64,000 bases of DNA from an uncultured Collinsella sp. (GTDB lineage: Bacteria; Actinomycetota; Coriobacteriia; Coriobacteriales; Coriobacteriaceae). The translations under genes were made by a program, and so were the position numbers. Location of the stretch: the NCBI GenBank assembly GCA_900541135.1, contig UQIG01000007.1, positions 13,876-77,875 on the forward strand, given 5' to 3'. The notes beneath the pieces were generated by a model, which was not told the DNA's origin, searched no databases, and saw only the letters and a program-made list of their open reading frames with translations. Positions 42,561 through 52,100 of the stretch are shown here, in pieces (positions within the stretch are counted from its first letter, which is position 1; each line of letters begins with the position of its first letter).

Positions 42561-42920
42561 ATGGCGGTATTGTTTGTTGAATATCCCAAGTGCTCGACCT
42601 GTAAGAAGGCCAAGGCATGGCTGGACGAACATGGGGTAGAGTATATCGATCGCGATATCGTTTTGGACAATCCCACGGCTGATGAGCTTGCGACCTGGAT
42701 TGCTCGTTCGGGGCTGCCGGTGCGGCGCTTCTTTAATTCGTCGGGCATGAAATATCGAGAGCTGGGCCTGAAGGCGCGTCTGGATGCGGGCATGACGGAT
42801 CGGGAATGCTACGAGCTGCTGGCGACCGACGGCATGCTGGTCAAGCGTCCGCTGCTGGTGGGCGACGACTTTGCGATTCCTGGGTTTAAGGAAGCGACCT
42901 GGACCGAGGTGCTGCTGTAG
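42561..42920 (+). CDS. ArsC/Spx/MgsR family protein
   Basis: 119 residues from ATG at 42561 (AAAGGAAA upstream). A thioredoxin-fold protein of the ArsC family with the CxxC site at the start (VEYPKCSTCKKAKAWL), and LLVKRPLLV near the C-terminus (MLVKRPLLVGDDFAIPGF). Members are arsenate reductases or Spx-like regulators; the CxxC and lack of other ars genes make arsenic reduction uncertain. Single gene. Confidence 0.85.
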   Translation: MAVLFVEYPKCSTCKKAKAWLDEHGVEYIDRDIVLDNPTADELATWIARSGLPVRRFFNSSGMKYRELGLKARLDAGMTDRECYELLATDGMLVKRPLLVGDDFAIPGFKEATWTEVLL

Positions 42921-42927
42921 TGGTTGC

Positions 42928-43097
42928 GGAAAGTGCGTCCCGTTTTGAGCTCGGATTCCGGGACGCAGTTTCCGGTTGAAGGGGCTAGCGGAAATCGTAT
43001 CCCAGTTTGAGCGCGAAATCTGGGATACGGTTTCCGTTTGGGGCCTCTAGGGGAAAGCGCGTCCCGTTCTGGACGTAAATTCCGGGATGAGCTTTCC
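42928..43097. repeat. Three tandem 46-nt palindromes at exact 62-nt period
   Basis: Units 42928-42973, 42990-43035 and 43052-43097, each GGAAA...TTTCC. Inner stems are TGCGTCCCG/CGGGACGCA, CGTATCCCA/TGGGATACG and an imperfect CGCGTCCCG/CGGGATGAG. Units 1 and 2 keep pairing although the stem sequence differs. Confidence 0.8.
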
Positions 43098-43140
43098 GGT
43101 TGGCGGGCATGCGCACTATCCCGGCTGGCGGGCATATGCG

Positions 43141-43551
43141 CTAATCCTCAAGCCGCGCCCATTCGTGCGGATCGTAGACCTTTACGTGCTTGTTGGGCTT
43201 GCCGCTCCAGTACTCCTCGTCCATAAAGGGCAGATATGCCTGAACGCCGGGGCAGATAAAGGGAATCCGCTGCTGTTGCAGTCGCTCGCGCTGGCGCTGC
43301 TCCAGGTGCGCCTCGGATATGACGGTCGGCATACCGGACAACTCGACGAGGCTTGCCTGGATTCGCTTAAGGTCGGGGAGTCCCGCGTGCCATGACATCC
43401 GCATGATCAAAAAGGATGCACGGCGGTATTTTGCCTGCATCACCGTGATGGCGGGGCGCAGTGTGGGATGGATTTTGTCCCGTTCGGGCCAAAGGTCAGC
43501 AGTGATCTCGAGGCCTAGGGTCTCCCATAGGTAATCAAGCTCTTCGTCCAT
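43141..43551 (-). CDS. Hypothetical protein
   Basis: 136 residues from ATG at 43551 (GAGGCG 8 bases upstream; an ATG seven codons earlier is possible). Contains PFICPGVQAYLPFMDEEYW, which resembles a short segment of larger coriobacterial proteins with C-terminal winged helices; such a domain is absent here, so this may be a truncated form. No signal peptide or membrane segment. Function unknown. Confidence 0.6.
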   Translation of the reverse strand: MDEELDYLWETLGLEITADLWPERDKIHPTLRPAITVMQAKYRRASFLIMRMSWHAGLPDLKRIQASLVELSGMPTVISEAHLEQRQRERLQQQRIPFICPGVQAYLPFMDEEYWSGKPNKHVKVYDPHEWARLED

Positions 43552-43743
43552 GGCGCCTCGATATCCGTGCAATGATGACGGTTCGATTGTGCCATCAGCC
43601 GTGAGTGCTGCATTGTTGTAATCTACCAGCGGTAGATGTGGGATGTTTTACGGGCTTTGACGCCGTAGGTGTCGCTGGTGCTTCACAGGTCCTTCACGTG
43701 TTGGCCGTATTTGACTGAATTTCAAAAAAGTCAAAATTGGGGC

Positions 43744-43772
43744 TTGCGTCATGGCGAGACTTCCCGTATATT
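43744..43772 (+). promoter_or_regulatory. Promoter of the tRNA pair
   Basis: TTGCGT and TATATT separated by 17 bases, 45 bases before tRNA-Gln. Confidence 0.65.
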
Positions 43773-43816
43773 TCTTTCTTGCGCAAAGGCACAGCCGAGC
43801 GCAGCGATGCAGTCAT

Positions 43817-43890
43817 TGGGATGTCGTCTAATGGCAGGACAGCGGATTCTGGTTCCGTCAATGGGGGTTCGACTCCCTCCATCCCAGCCA
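43817..43890 (+). tRNA. tRNA-Gln (anticodon CTG)
   Basis: Acceptor TGGGATG (43817-43823) pairs with CATCCCA (43880-43886), then G and an encoded CCA. The anticodon stem GCGGA/TCCGT encloses loop TTCTGGT, anticodon CTG. The T-arm has GGTTCGACTCC. Confidence 0.95.
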
Positions 43891-43907
43891 TTGCATTTGC
43901 TACATAT

Positions 43908-43981
43908 GGCCCGTTCGTCTAGCGGTTTAGGACGCCGCCCTCTCAAGGCGGAGATCACCAGTTCGAATCTGGTACGGGCTA
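43908..43981 (+). tRNA. tRNA-Glu (anticodon CTC)
   Basis: Acceptor GGCCCGT pairs with ACGGGCT (one G-U pair), discriminator A. The anticodon stem CCGCC/GGCGG encloses CTCTCAA, anticodon CTC. The T-arm has GTTCGAATC. CCA is not encoded exactly (CCCA follows). It shares a promoter with tRNA-Gln. Confidence 0.95.
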
Positions 43982-43995
43982 CCCACAAATGAATG

Positions 43996-44024
43996 CCCGG
44001 GCCTCGTAAGAGACCCGGGTTTTG
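43996..44024 (+). terminator. Terminator of the tRNA pair
   Basis: CCCGGG-CTC pairs with GAG-CCCGGG around GTAA, then TTTTGT. Confidence 0.88.
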
Positions 44025-44079
44025 TGTATCGACCGTATATGCGGCGCCTGCCGTGTTTCGCTCAGATCGAGGAGTAGCC

Positions 44080-44997
44080 ATGGATCTGCCCATCAGCTTG
44101 CAAGACATCACGTATGCCGAGAACTATCTGGCGCAGGGCGACCTGGCTACGGCGACACCGCTGCTGGAGCGCCTGGTGGAGCTCGCCGAGGAGTATATCG
44201 ACGCCGAGTGCAAGACGGAGGAGAAGCGCCAATACTTTAGCTTCGATAGCAAGTTTGAGCGCTTGGCCTATCGCCGCGTGGAGAAGGATCCGCGCGAGCT
44301 CGTGCAGGTCGAGGTGCCGTTTGACCGCCTGTACTCTGACATGGCGTTTGCCTACATTCGCCAGCAGGATTATGTGAGCGCTCGTAATGCCCTGATGCAG
44401 GCCGTGCGTTGGGACCCCATGAACTGCAACTATCGCTTGGACTTGGCCGAGCTGTTCCGCGCACTCGAGGACAAGCAAGAATGGGCATCGCTCTCGTTCT
44501 CGGTGCTGGAGCGTGCAAGCGATGGCAAGTGCGCCGCCCGCGCCTATTCCAACCTGGGCCAGTACTTCTTGGAGCCCGAGACCGAGAATGTCTCGGCCGC
44601 CGTGGGTTGCGCGCGTCTGGCACTGCGCTTAGCGCCCAACGATGCACACACGACGCGCCTGCTCAACAAGATTCATACCACCTATCCGGATGCCGCCGAG
44701 GAGAGCGACGAGCACGTGATGGGTGAACTGGCCCTGCAAGGCGTGCCGACCTCGCCTTCGGCCGAGATTGCCATCTGCCTGATTATGTGCGCGACAGATG
44801 CTGCAAGCGACGGCGACAAGCAGGAGGCCACGCGCCTGACGGTGCGTGCTCGCGACTTGGTGGGCGAGGAGGCCTGCGCGGCGATTATCAAACTGGTGCG
44901 CGAGAGCGACGCTGAGCTCAATGCTGAGCGCAAGGCAAAGCGCCACGCCGCGGGCTCAAACGCCGATGGAGCCAAGGAGGCCGGCGATGCCCAGTAA
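44080..44997 (+). CDS. Tetratricopeptide-like repeat protein
   Basis: 305 residues from ATG at 44080 (GAGGAG 7 bases upstream). Helical repeats of TPR type: DITYAENYLAQGDLATATPL, DMAFAYIRQQDYVSARNALM and AYSNLGQYFLEPETENVSAA. The charged C-terminus is basic/alanine-rich and probably disordered. No signal peptide. Overlaps the start of smpB by 11 bases, so it is translationally coupled; TPR proteins usually act as protein-binding scaffolds, but the partner is unknown. Confidence 0.75.
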   Translation: MDLPISLQDITYAENYLAQGDLATATPLLERLVELAEEYIDAECKTEEKRQYFSFDSKFERLAYRRVEKDPRELVQVEVPFDRLYSDMAFAYIRQQDYVSARNALMQAVRWDPMNCNYRLDLAELFRALEDKQEWASLSFSVLERASDGKCAARAYSNLGQYFLEPETENVSAAVGCARLALRLAPNDAHTTRLLNKIHTTYPDAAEESDEHVMGELALQGVPTSPSAEIAICLIMCATDAASDGDKQEATRLTVRARDLVGEEACAAIIKLVRESDAELNAERKAKRHAAGSNADGAKEAGDAQ

Positions 44998-45457
44998 GCG
45001 CGAGCGTAAGCTCATCTCCAAGAATCGCTCGGCACACCACGAGTATTTTATCGATGAGACCTTTGAGTGCGGCATTGAGCTGAGCGGTACCGAGGTCAAG
45101 TCGATTCGCGAGCGCGCGTGCCAGATCACCGACACCTTTGCACTGATTCGTGGCGGCGAGTGCTGGCTCGTGGGCCTGCATATTCACCCTTATAGCCATG
45201 GTGGCGTGTGGAATCGCGACCCTGATCGCCGCCGTCGTCTGCTGTTGCACCGCAAGGAGATTGACTTTCTCGACGGTAAGCTACGTAATCGCGGCTATGC
45301 ACTGGTGCCGCTGGAACTCTACTTTAATACTGACGGCCGCGTAAAGCTGCTGCTGGGCCTAGGCCGCGGCAAAAAGCTTTACGACAAGCGCGAGGATATG
45401 GCCAAGCGCGATGTCCAGCGCGAGATTGACCGCGCCCTCAAGGAGCGTAACCGCTAG
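44987..45457 (+). CDS. smpB: SsrA-binding protein SmpB
   Basis: 156 residues from ATG at 44987 with AAGGAGG upstream. SmpB binds tmRNA and rescues stalled ribosomes. Conserved blocks: SKNRSAHHEYFIDETFECGI, LSGTEVKSIRERA, HIHPYSHGGVWN, PLELYFNTDGRVKLLLGLGRGKK-type region and the basic C-terminal tail KRDVQREIDRALKERNR. ssrA itself is not seen in the window. Confidence 0.96.
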   Translation: MPSKRERKLISKNRSAHHEYFIDETFECGIELSGTEVKSIRERACQITDTFALIRGGECWLVGLHIHPYSHGGVWNRDPDRRRRLLLHRKEIDFLDGKLRNRGYALVPLELYFNTDGRVKLLLGLGRGKKLYDKREDMAKRDVQREIDRALKERNR

Positions 45458-45469
45458 ACGCTCTGTACA

Positions 45470-45536
45470 AGTTGCGGTGGAATAGTTCCTGTTTGAGGCC
45501 AAATACCCGACAAGCAGGAACTATTTCACCGCAACT
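45470..45536. repeat. 67-nt palindromic repeat, copy c
   Basis: AGTTGCGGTGGAATA and TATTTCACCGCAACT; the inner GTTCCTG pairs with CAGGAAC, different from copy b but still complementary. Starts 13 bases after the smpB stop. Confidence 0.85.
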
Positions 45537-45666
45537 TGGTGGAGGGACTTGGCTGACCTGCAATCTTGGCACATATGTGTATGGGGCGGCGTCCGTTATG
45601 GGCGCCGCCTTTTTTGTGGGTACATACATCCATAAGGTACCAACCCGGGTTAGGGGAGTGATCGTT

Positions 45667-46170
45667 ATGGACAAAACTGCGTTCTTTACCATGCCGAGTG
45701 GTCTGTACGTGGTGAGCGCTGCGGCAGACGGGCTGCGCGCCGGCTGCGTCATCAATACGGCGGTGCAGGTGACGTCCATGCCGCCGCGCATTTCGGTTGC
45801 TGTGAACAAGGACAACGTCACCTCGGGCGTCATCGCATCGGCCAAAGCGTTTGCACTGACTGTAATCGACCAGACGGCCGATATGCCCTACATCGGCAAC
45901 TTTGGGTTCCGCACCAGCAGCGATTATGACAAGTTTGCCAAATACGAGACCCGCGAGACGGCACTGGGCATGCCCTATGTGCCCGAGCACGCGGCGGCCC
46001 TGTTTAGCTGCCGTTTGATCGACACTGTGGATGTGGGCACGCATCTGCTGTTTATCGGCGAGGTCGAGGATGCCGAGCGCCTGAGCGACGAGACACCGCT
46101 CACCTACGACTACTACCACAAGGTTCTGAAGGGCAAGACGCCTCCGAAGGCCTCGTCCTATCAAGGCTAG
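45667..46170 (+). CDS. Flavin reductase domain protein
   Basis: 167 residues from ATG at 45667 (GGGGAG 8 bases upstream). A flavin reductase (FMN-binding split-barrel) fold: PSGLYVVSAAADGLRAGCVI, AVQVTSMPPRISVAVNK and the ALTVID and FIGEVEDAE strands. It is followed by a rubredoxin gene 90 bases downstream; flavin reductase and rubredoxin fused or paired are known in anaerobes as oxygen or peroxide defence electron carriers, which is the likely role here. Confidence 0.85.
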   Translation: MDKTAFFTMPSGLYVVSAAADGLRAGCVINTAVQVTSMPPRISVAVNKDNVTSGVIASAKAFALTVIDQTADMPYIGNFGFRTSSDYDKFAKYETRETALGMPYVPEHAAALFSCRLIDTVDVGTHLLFIGEVEDAERLSDETPLTYDYYHKVLKGKTPPKASSYQG

Positions 46171-46187
46171 AATTGTTGTAAAATCAC

Positions 46188-46215
46188 TTGCATTATTTTA
46201 TTGAGAACATATACT
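46188..46215 (+). promoter_or_regulatory. Promoter of rubredoxin gene
   Basis: TTGCAT and TATACT separated by 16 A/T-rich bases, 45 bases before the start. It shows the rubredoxin can be made independently of the flavin reductase. Confidence 0.6.
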
Positions 46216-46259
46216 AATAAGCGAAGTACATCACCAGTCGCGTTCGAGAGGAGAACATC

Positions 46260-46403
46260 ATGGCTGAGGAGAAGAAGACGTATAAGTTTGTGTGCGTCGT
46301 TTGCGGTTACGAGGTTGAGGTCGATACGCCCGAGCTGCCCGAGGATTATGTGTGCCCGGTGTGCGGCGTCGGTCCCGATCAGTTTGAGCTCGTCGAGGAG
46401 TAG
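46260..46403 (+). CDS. Rubredoxin, short form
   Basis: 47 residues from ATG at 46260 (GAGAGGAG upstream). Iron ligands are in FVCVVCGYEVE and YVCPVCGVGPDQFE, the two CxxCG knuckles of rubredoxin. It is shorter than the usual 52-54 residues; the segment between the knuckles is about 13 residues shorter than in classical rubredoxins, as in rubredoxin-like domains. Likely accepts electrons from or passes them to the neighbouring flavin reductase. Confidence 0.88.
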   Translation: MAEEKKTYKFVCVVCGYEVEVDTPELPEDYVCPVCGVGPDQFELVEE

Positions 46404-46442
46404 CTCGCAGGCACACGGCGAAAGCCGAACATAGCTCTGTCC

Positions 46443-46480
46443 AAGGGCTCCGGTCGGTCATCCCGGCCGGGGCCCTTTTC
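46443..46480 (+). terminator. Terminator after rubredoxin
   Basis: AAGGGC-CCGG-CGG pairs with CCGGCCGG-GCCC, followed by TTTTCC. Confidence 0.8.
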
Positions 46481-46541
46481 CTCCGTCCCCAAGGGATCAC
46501 GGCTGCTGTTAGCCGATCCTGTCCGTCGTGAGTCCGGCCGA

Positions 46542-46687
46542 CCGTTTGTCTCAATCTGTAACATCTAGCAGTGGAAACGGGGTCTACGTGTTACAGATTG
46601 AGACAAACGGAGCTGTCCCTCGGAAAGATCTCAATCTGTAACAGATAAACATCAAAAGCGGGTCTAGATGTTACAGATCGAGACGTT
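46542..46687. repeat. 80-nt-period palindromic array A (2 copies)
   Basis: Copy starts (CTCAATCTG) at 46550 and 46630. The first copy has 21-base perfect arms (46542-46562 and 46590-46610) around a 27-base loop. It lies between the convergent rubredoxin and Nramp genes and, with the terminator, fills the 46404-46711 gap. Confidence 0.88.
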
Positions 46688-46711
46688 TGCCTGGGTGGGC
46701 GCCCCGTCCCA

Positions 46712-47968
46712 TCACATCCCCGTTAGCAGCACGATGTCGAGAGCCGTCACGATGGCACCGATCCCTACGAGCAACGCGTTGAGCGGGCGCGAGTTGGCGT
46801 ATTTGCCCATGACACGGCGTGAACTGGTGAGTCGTATGAGCACAAAGACCGTAATCGGCAGCTGAAGCGACAGCAGCGCCTGACTCCAGATGAGACCTTC
46901 AAGAGGATTCGGGACGACTAGGCACGCCGCCACTGCGCCTACGAAGCAGGCCGCAACGCCGATCGATGAGTGTCGGTCGTGGATGTCGTATTCCTCGTCG
47001 AACATGCCCGCGGTGATGGTTCCCGCCGCCATGCCCGCTGTCACGCTGCTCGATAGTCCCGCGAACAGCAGCGCTACCGCAAAGATGGTCGAGCTCGCCG
47101 GGCCTAAGATGGGGGAGAGCGTGGCCGCTGCGACGGCGAGGTCGTCTACGACCATACCGTGCGCAAAGAAGGTCGTTGCGGCCAGGATGACCATGGCCGA
47201 GTTGATTGCCCAGCCCACGCCCATCGAAAAGAGCGTGTCGAAGAGCTCGTAGCGCAGGCGTTCTTCGATAACTTGCTCGCCTTGGCCTTCGAAGTGCATG
47301 GATTGGATGACCTCAGAGTGCAGGAAGAGGTTGTGGGGCATAACGACCGCGCCTAGGACACTTACGATAATCGCGGCCGAGCCGGTGGGCATACTGGGTG
47401 TGATCCAGCTTGCGGCGGCCTGCGGCCAGTCGACCTTGACCAGCGCAAGCTCGGCCAAAAACGAGAGTCCTACCACGCCTACGAAGGCGATGATCCATCG
47501 CTCGGCGCGCTTGTAGGAGTTCGTCATGAGCATCGCCATCGATACTGCCGCCACGATGGCGCAGCCCGCACGCACGGGCAGCCCAAAGAGCATTTGAAGG
47601 GCAATCGCACCACCCAGGACCTCGGCCATGGCGGTGGCGATCGTGGCTAGATATGCGCTGCCGAGTATCGCACGCCCGACGAGGCGGGGGAGGTAACGTG
47701 TCGTGGCCTCGGCAAGACAGGCGCCCGTGGCGATGCCCAGGTGCGCCGCGTTGTGCTGCAGCACAATGAGCATAATCGTGGACAGCGTGACGATCCACAG
47801 CAGCGTGTAGCCAAACTGCGAGCCCGCTGCCATATTGGAGGCCCAGTTGCCCGGGTCGATAAAGCCGACGGTTACGAGCAGCCCGGGGCCGATGTGCCGC
47901 GCAATGTCTAGGCCTCCGTGACCACCGGTGCGTCGGGAGCCAAAGTGTTGTTTGAGATGGTTGAGCAT
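46712..47968 (-). CDS. Nramp-family divalent metal transporter
   Basis: 418 residues from ATG at 47968 (AGGAG 7 bases upstream). Manganese/iron importer family with eleven membrane segments. The metal-site motif in the first segment is VGFIDPGNWASNMAAGSQFG and in the sixth VVMPHNLFLHSEV. Ends with TGA, unusual for non-accessory genes here. Stands alone; no metal regulator is adjacent. Confidence 0.92.
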   Translation of the reverse strand: MLNHLKQHFGSRRTGGHGGLDIARHIGPGLLVTVGFIDPGNWASNMAAGSQFGYTLLWIVTLSTIMLIVLQHNAAHLGIATGACLAEATTRYLPRLVGRAILGSAYLATIATAMAEVLGGAIALQMLFGLPVRAGCAIVAAVSMAMLMTNSYKRAERWIIAFVGVVGLSFLAELALVKVDWPQAAASWITPSMPTGSAAIIVSVLGAVVMPHNLFLHSEVIQSMHFEGQGEQVIEERLRYELFDTLFSMGVGWAINSAMVILAATTFFAHGMVVDDLAVAAATLSPILGPASSTIFAVALLFAGLSSSVTAGMAAGTITAGMFDEEYDIHDRHSSIGVAACFVGAVAACLVVPNPLEGLIWSQALLSLQLPITVFVLIRLTSSRRVMGKYANSRPLNALLVGIGAIVTALDIVLLTGM

Positions 47969-48043
47969 GGTGCGCTCCTGCGTATGGGCGGCGTGACGTC
48001 GCATCTGGGCCGTGCGGCGCCACGCGTCGGATTTGGGTTGGGG

Positions 48044-48817
48044 CTACTTGTGCGCTTTGCCCTGATTGGCCACGGCGTCAATCTTGGCGGCGATGGTCAC
48101 TGGGTCGCCGATGTAGCGCTTGTCGAGGACGTTGAAATCGGTGTCGAAGGTGTAGACAAGCGGCACGCCGGTGGGGATGTTGACCTTGAGGATCTCCTCG
48201 GGCGTGAGGTGCTCGAGCTTCATGACGAGTGAGCGCAGGGAGTTGCCGTGTGCGGCGATGAGCACGCGCTTGCCGGCGAGCATCTGGGGGCGAATCTCGT
48301 CTTCGAAATAAGGCCAGGCGCGGGCTATCGTGTCCTTGAGGCATTCGGTATAGGGCAGCTGGTCGGGTGCGACATCACGGTATTGCTCCTGTGTGTGAGG
48401 GTCGCGACCGTCGCCCGGCTCGAGCGCCGGCGGGCAGACATCGAAGGAACGGCGCCAGATGAGCACCTGCTCGTCGCCGTGCTCCGCCGCGGCATCGGCC
48501 TTGTTGAGACCCTGCAGCGCGCCGTAGTGGCGCTCGTTGAGCTTCCAGGATTTGATGACGGGCAGCCATTCGTGGTCCATCTGGCCGAGCACGATGTTGA
48601 GGGTGTGGATCGCGCGCTTGAGGCGCGAGGTGTAGCAGATGTCAAAGTCGAAGCCCGCTTCCTTGAGGGCGCGGCCGCCTGCCGCCGCCTCTTCGCGGCC
48701 CGTGTCGGTGAGCTCGACATCGGTCCAGCCGGTGAACAGGTTGAGCTTGTTCCACTCGGATTCTCCGTGACGGATAAGGACGAGTTGCATCGTCTGCCGG
48801 TCTGCCTGGTTTGCCAT
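48044..48817 (-). CDS. gpmA: 2,3-bisphosphoglycerate-dependent phosphoglycerate mutase
   Basis: 257 residues. Interconverts 3- and 2-phosphoglycerate in glycolysis. The catalytic histidine lies in LVLIRHGESEWNKLNLFTGW; also LNERHYGALQGLNKADAA and LIAAHGNSLRSLVMKLE with the second histidine. AAGGAGG precedes the ATG. 76 bases separate it from the Nramp gene on the same strand. Confidence 0.95.
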   Translation of the reverse strand: MANQADRQTMQLVLIRHGESEWNKLNLFTGWTDVELTDTGREEAAAGGRALKEAGFDFDICYTSRLKRAIHTLNIVLGQMDHEWLPVIKSWKLNERHYGALQGLNKADAAAEHGDEQVLIWRRSFDVCPPALEPGDGRDPHTQEQYRDVAPDQLPYTECLKDTIARAWPYFEDEIRPQMLAGKRVLIAAHGNSLRSLVMKLEHLTPEEILKVNIPTGVPLVYTFDTDFNVLDKRYIGDPVTIAAKIDAVANQGKAHK

Positions 48818-48972
48818 AGGGGCCTCCTTAATGTGGCACGGGACGCGTGCCGTTTGTTTGACGCCGCAAAGGATACCCGTTTTAGGCTAAAAAGTTAACC
48901 ACGACTAACAAAATATTGGTCCAGCGGGGATGGGTTGGTGCATTGGGGACATGCTGTTCTGCTCCAAAAGGT

Positions 48973-49025
48973 GTACGTCAGCCTCCAAAGATGTCGTTTT
49001 TTGACATGTTTGGAGGCTGATGTAC
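48973..49025. repeat. Palindrome with GTACGTCAGCC arms
   Basis: Arms 48973-48989 and 49009-49025 (17 bases, one mismatch) and an inner ATGTC/GACAT pair around T6. It lies in the divergent gpmA-gltB region. The rest of the 48818-49160 gap has the TTGTTTCGAAAC site at 49069-49080 and no gene. Confidence 0.6.
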
Positions 49026-49068
49026 GCGTTTGATGGCAAGACGTAGATGTCCCGCGCGCGTTACGCGA

Positions 49069-49151
49069 TTGTTTCGAAACGGGCGGGAAACACAACGGGC
49101 CGGCGATGCTCCTAGTATGCCTGTTCAACTGACTGTCTAAATATCTAGGAG
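49069..49151 (+). promoter_or_regulatory. gltB upstream region: GTTTCGAAAC dyad and ribosome-site hairpin
   Basis: GTTTCGAAAC (49071-49080) is a perfect dyad and matches half of the argR-upstream dyad. CTCCTAG (49109-49115) is complementary to CTAGGAG (49145-49151), which contains the gltB ribosome site. Both could regulate glutamate synthase, but neither has been tested. Confidence 0.4.
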
Positions 49152-49160
49152 AGGATCGCG

Positions 49161-52100
49161 ATGCAGGCAGATTCCGCTCAGCAGCAGGGCCTTTGTCGCC
49201 CCGAATTCGACCACGATGCATGTGGCATCGGCGCGCTTGCCGATATCAACGGTGAGCGCCATCACCAGATTCTGGACGATGCACTGTCCATTCTGGTCAA
49301 CTTGGAGCACCGCGGCGGCACGGGACTCGAGAAGAACACCGGCGACGGCGCTGGCATCCTGTTCCAGGTTCCGCATCACTTTTTCCGTAAAGAGGCCCAA
49401 AAGTGCGGCCAGATTCTGCCGGCGGAGGGCGACTATGGCGTGGCCATGCTGTTCTTCCCGCAGGATGACAAGGGCGTAGAGGATGCCCGTCGCGTGTTTG
49501 AGGAGGGCTGCGCCGAGGCCGGCGTGCCGCTGCTCTTTTGGCGCGAGGTGCCCGTCGACCCGCACGACCTGGGCGAGACGGCCCGCGCCTGCATGCCTAC
49601 CATCCTGCAGGCCTTCCTGGGCCGTCCGGACGACACGCCCGCCGGAGATGCCTTTGAGCGTCGCCTGTACGTGTGCCGCCGCACCATCGAAAAGAAGGCT
49701 GACGCCGAGTTTGCCCTGCGTGACAAGATCTTCTACGTGTGCTCTATGAGCTCGCGCACTATCGTGTACAAGGGCATGCTGGTCGCCACGCAGATGCGCC
49801 GCTTCTTCATCGACCTCAACGACGCGGCCGTTAAGACGGCCGTGGCGCTCGTCCATTCGCGCTACTCCACCAACACCACGCCCAGCTGGGAGCGCGCGCA
49901 CCCCAACCGCTTTATCATCCACAACGGCGAGATCAACACCCTCAAGGGCAACGTCAACTGGATCCGCGCCCGCGAGCCCAACCTGTACAGCCCCGTGCTG
50001 CAGCACGATCTTGAGCGCGTGATGCCCATCATCAACCGCGAGGGTTCCGACTCCGCGATTCTGGACAATGTGCTTGAGTTCCTGGTCATGAACGGTCGTC
50101 CGCTCACGCGTGCCGCGTCCATGTTGCTGCCCGAGCCGTGGGACCACAACGACAGCCTGAGTGAGGAGCGCCGCGCCTACGACGCTTACCAGTCCATGCT
50201 CATGGAGCCGTGGGATGGCCCGGCGGCCATCGCCTTTACCGACGGGCGCACCCTGGGCGCCGCCCTCGACCGTAACGGCCTGCGTCCCGCCCGCTACTAT
50301 GTGACGCGCGACGGTCGCTTTATGCTGGCAAGCGAGGTGGGCACCATCGAGGTGAGCCCCGAGAACATCCTGACGAGCGGCTGTCTGGGACCGGGTCAGA
50401 TGCTCGAGGTCGACTTTGCCCGCGGGCGTGTCATCTACAACGAAGAGCTGCGCGCCCGTTACGCCAAGGAAAAGCCCTACCGTGATTGGATTGCCGAGGA
50501 GACGCTGACCGTCGACGCGCTCGATAGGCCTGCCACGGCGACGCCGGTCGAGGACGCCGAGGTGCCCGCCGCCGTGCGTATGGCTAAGCTCGGGTATCAC
50601 TGGGATGACGTCGATGAGGTCGTGCGTCCCATGGCCCAGCAGGGCAAGGCCCCGCTCGCCTCGATGGGCATCGATGCGCCGCTGGCCTGCCTGTCCAAGA
50701 AGACACGATCCTTCTACGATTATTTCTATCAGCTGTTCGCCCAGGTCACGAATCCGCCGATCGATGCCCTGCGCGAGCACATGGTCACCTCGACCACGCT
50801 CTATCTGGGCAACCACGGCAACCTGCTCGAGGACTCCCGCACGGCCTGCCAGCTGGTTCGCTTGGAGCGCCCGTTGCTCAACGAGGAGGAGTTCGAGCGT
50901 ATCTGCGCCATCGACCGCGTGGGCTTTAAGACCTGCCGTTTCCGTGCCGTGTACCGCCGCGATGCCGGCGAGGGCGCGCTGCAGGCTACGCTCAAGCAGC
51001 TTGCAGAGGACGTTGAGGCTGCGGTCCGCGACGGCGTGAACATCGTGGTGTTGAGCGATCGTGCCGCTGCGGGTGAGGTGCCCGTGCCGTCGCTGCTCGC
51101 CGTGGGCTGCGTGCACAACCACCTGATCCGCGCCGGCGTGCGTACCTTTGCCGACATCGTGGTGGAGTGCGGCGACGCCGTGTCCCCGCACGACTTTGCA
51201 GCACTGGTGGGCTACTCCGCGAGCGGCATCTATCCGTACAACGCACACGCGTGCATCCGCGATCTGGCGGCGCGCGGCGACCTGGACGTGACGGCCGAGC
51301 AGGGCATCGCCAACTACAACAAGGCTGCGACCGCCGGCATCGTCTCCATCATGTCCAAGATGGGCATCTCTACGGTGCAGAGCTACCATTCGGCGCAGAT
51401 CTTCGAGGCCGTGGGCTTTACGCCGGAGTTCGTCAACGCGTACTTCGCCGGCACGGTGAGCCGTGTGGGCGGTATGGGTGTCGAGGACGTCGAGCGTGAG
51501 CAAAACGAGCGCTACGACGCTGCGCTCGCTATCCTTAAGAGCCCAGCTCCCGATCAGCTGCCCACGCTGGGCCTGACCAAGTGGCGCCCGCTCGGCGGCG
51601 AGGATCACCTGATCGATCCGCAGACTGTCTACTTGCTGCAGACCGCCTGCCATGAGGACAGCTACGACGCCTTTAAGGAGTACAGCGCCCGCCTGCACCG
51701 CACCGGCCGTGCCGTGCGCCTGCGCGACTTGCTGGACTTTGATGCCAGCGGCCGCACCCCGGTGGCACTCGACGAGGTCGAGCCCGCGCTCAACATCGTC
51801 CGCCGCTTTAACACCGGCGCCATGTCGTACGGCTCCATCAGCAAGGAAGCACACGAGTGCATGGCCATCGCCATGAACCGCCTGCACGGCCGTTCCAACT
51901 CCGGCGAGGGCGGCGAGGATCCGCGTCGCGAGACCCCGCTGGCCAACGGTGACTCCAAGAACTCCGCCATCAAGCAGGTGGCAAGCGCGCGCTTTGGCGT
52001 GACGAGCCGCTACCTGTGCAGCGCCTTCGAGATTCAGATCAAGATGGCCCAGGGCGCCAAGCCCGGCGAGGGTGGCCACCTGCCCGGCAAGAAGGTCTAC

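Noticed and set aside
43817..43981. Island integration at the tRNA genes
   Set aside because: No direct repeat of a tRNA 3' end and no integrase nearby; the neighbours are ordinary genes.
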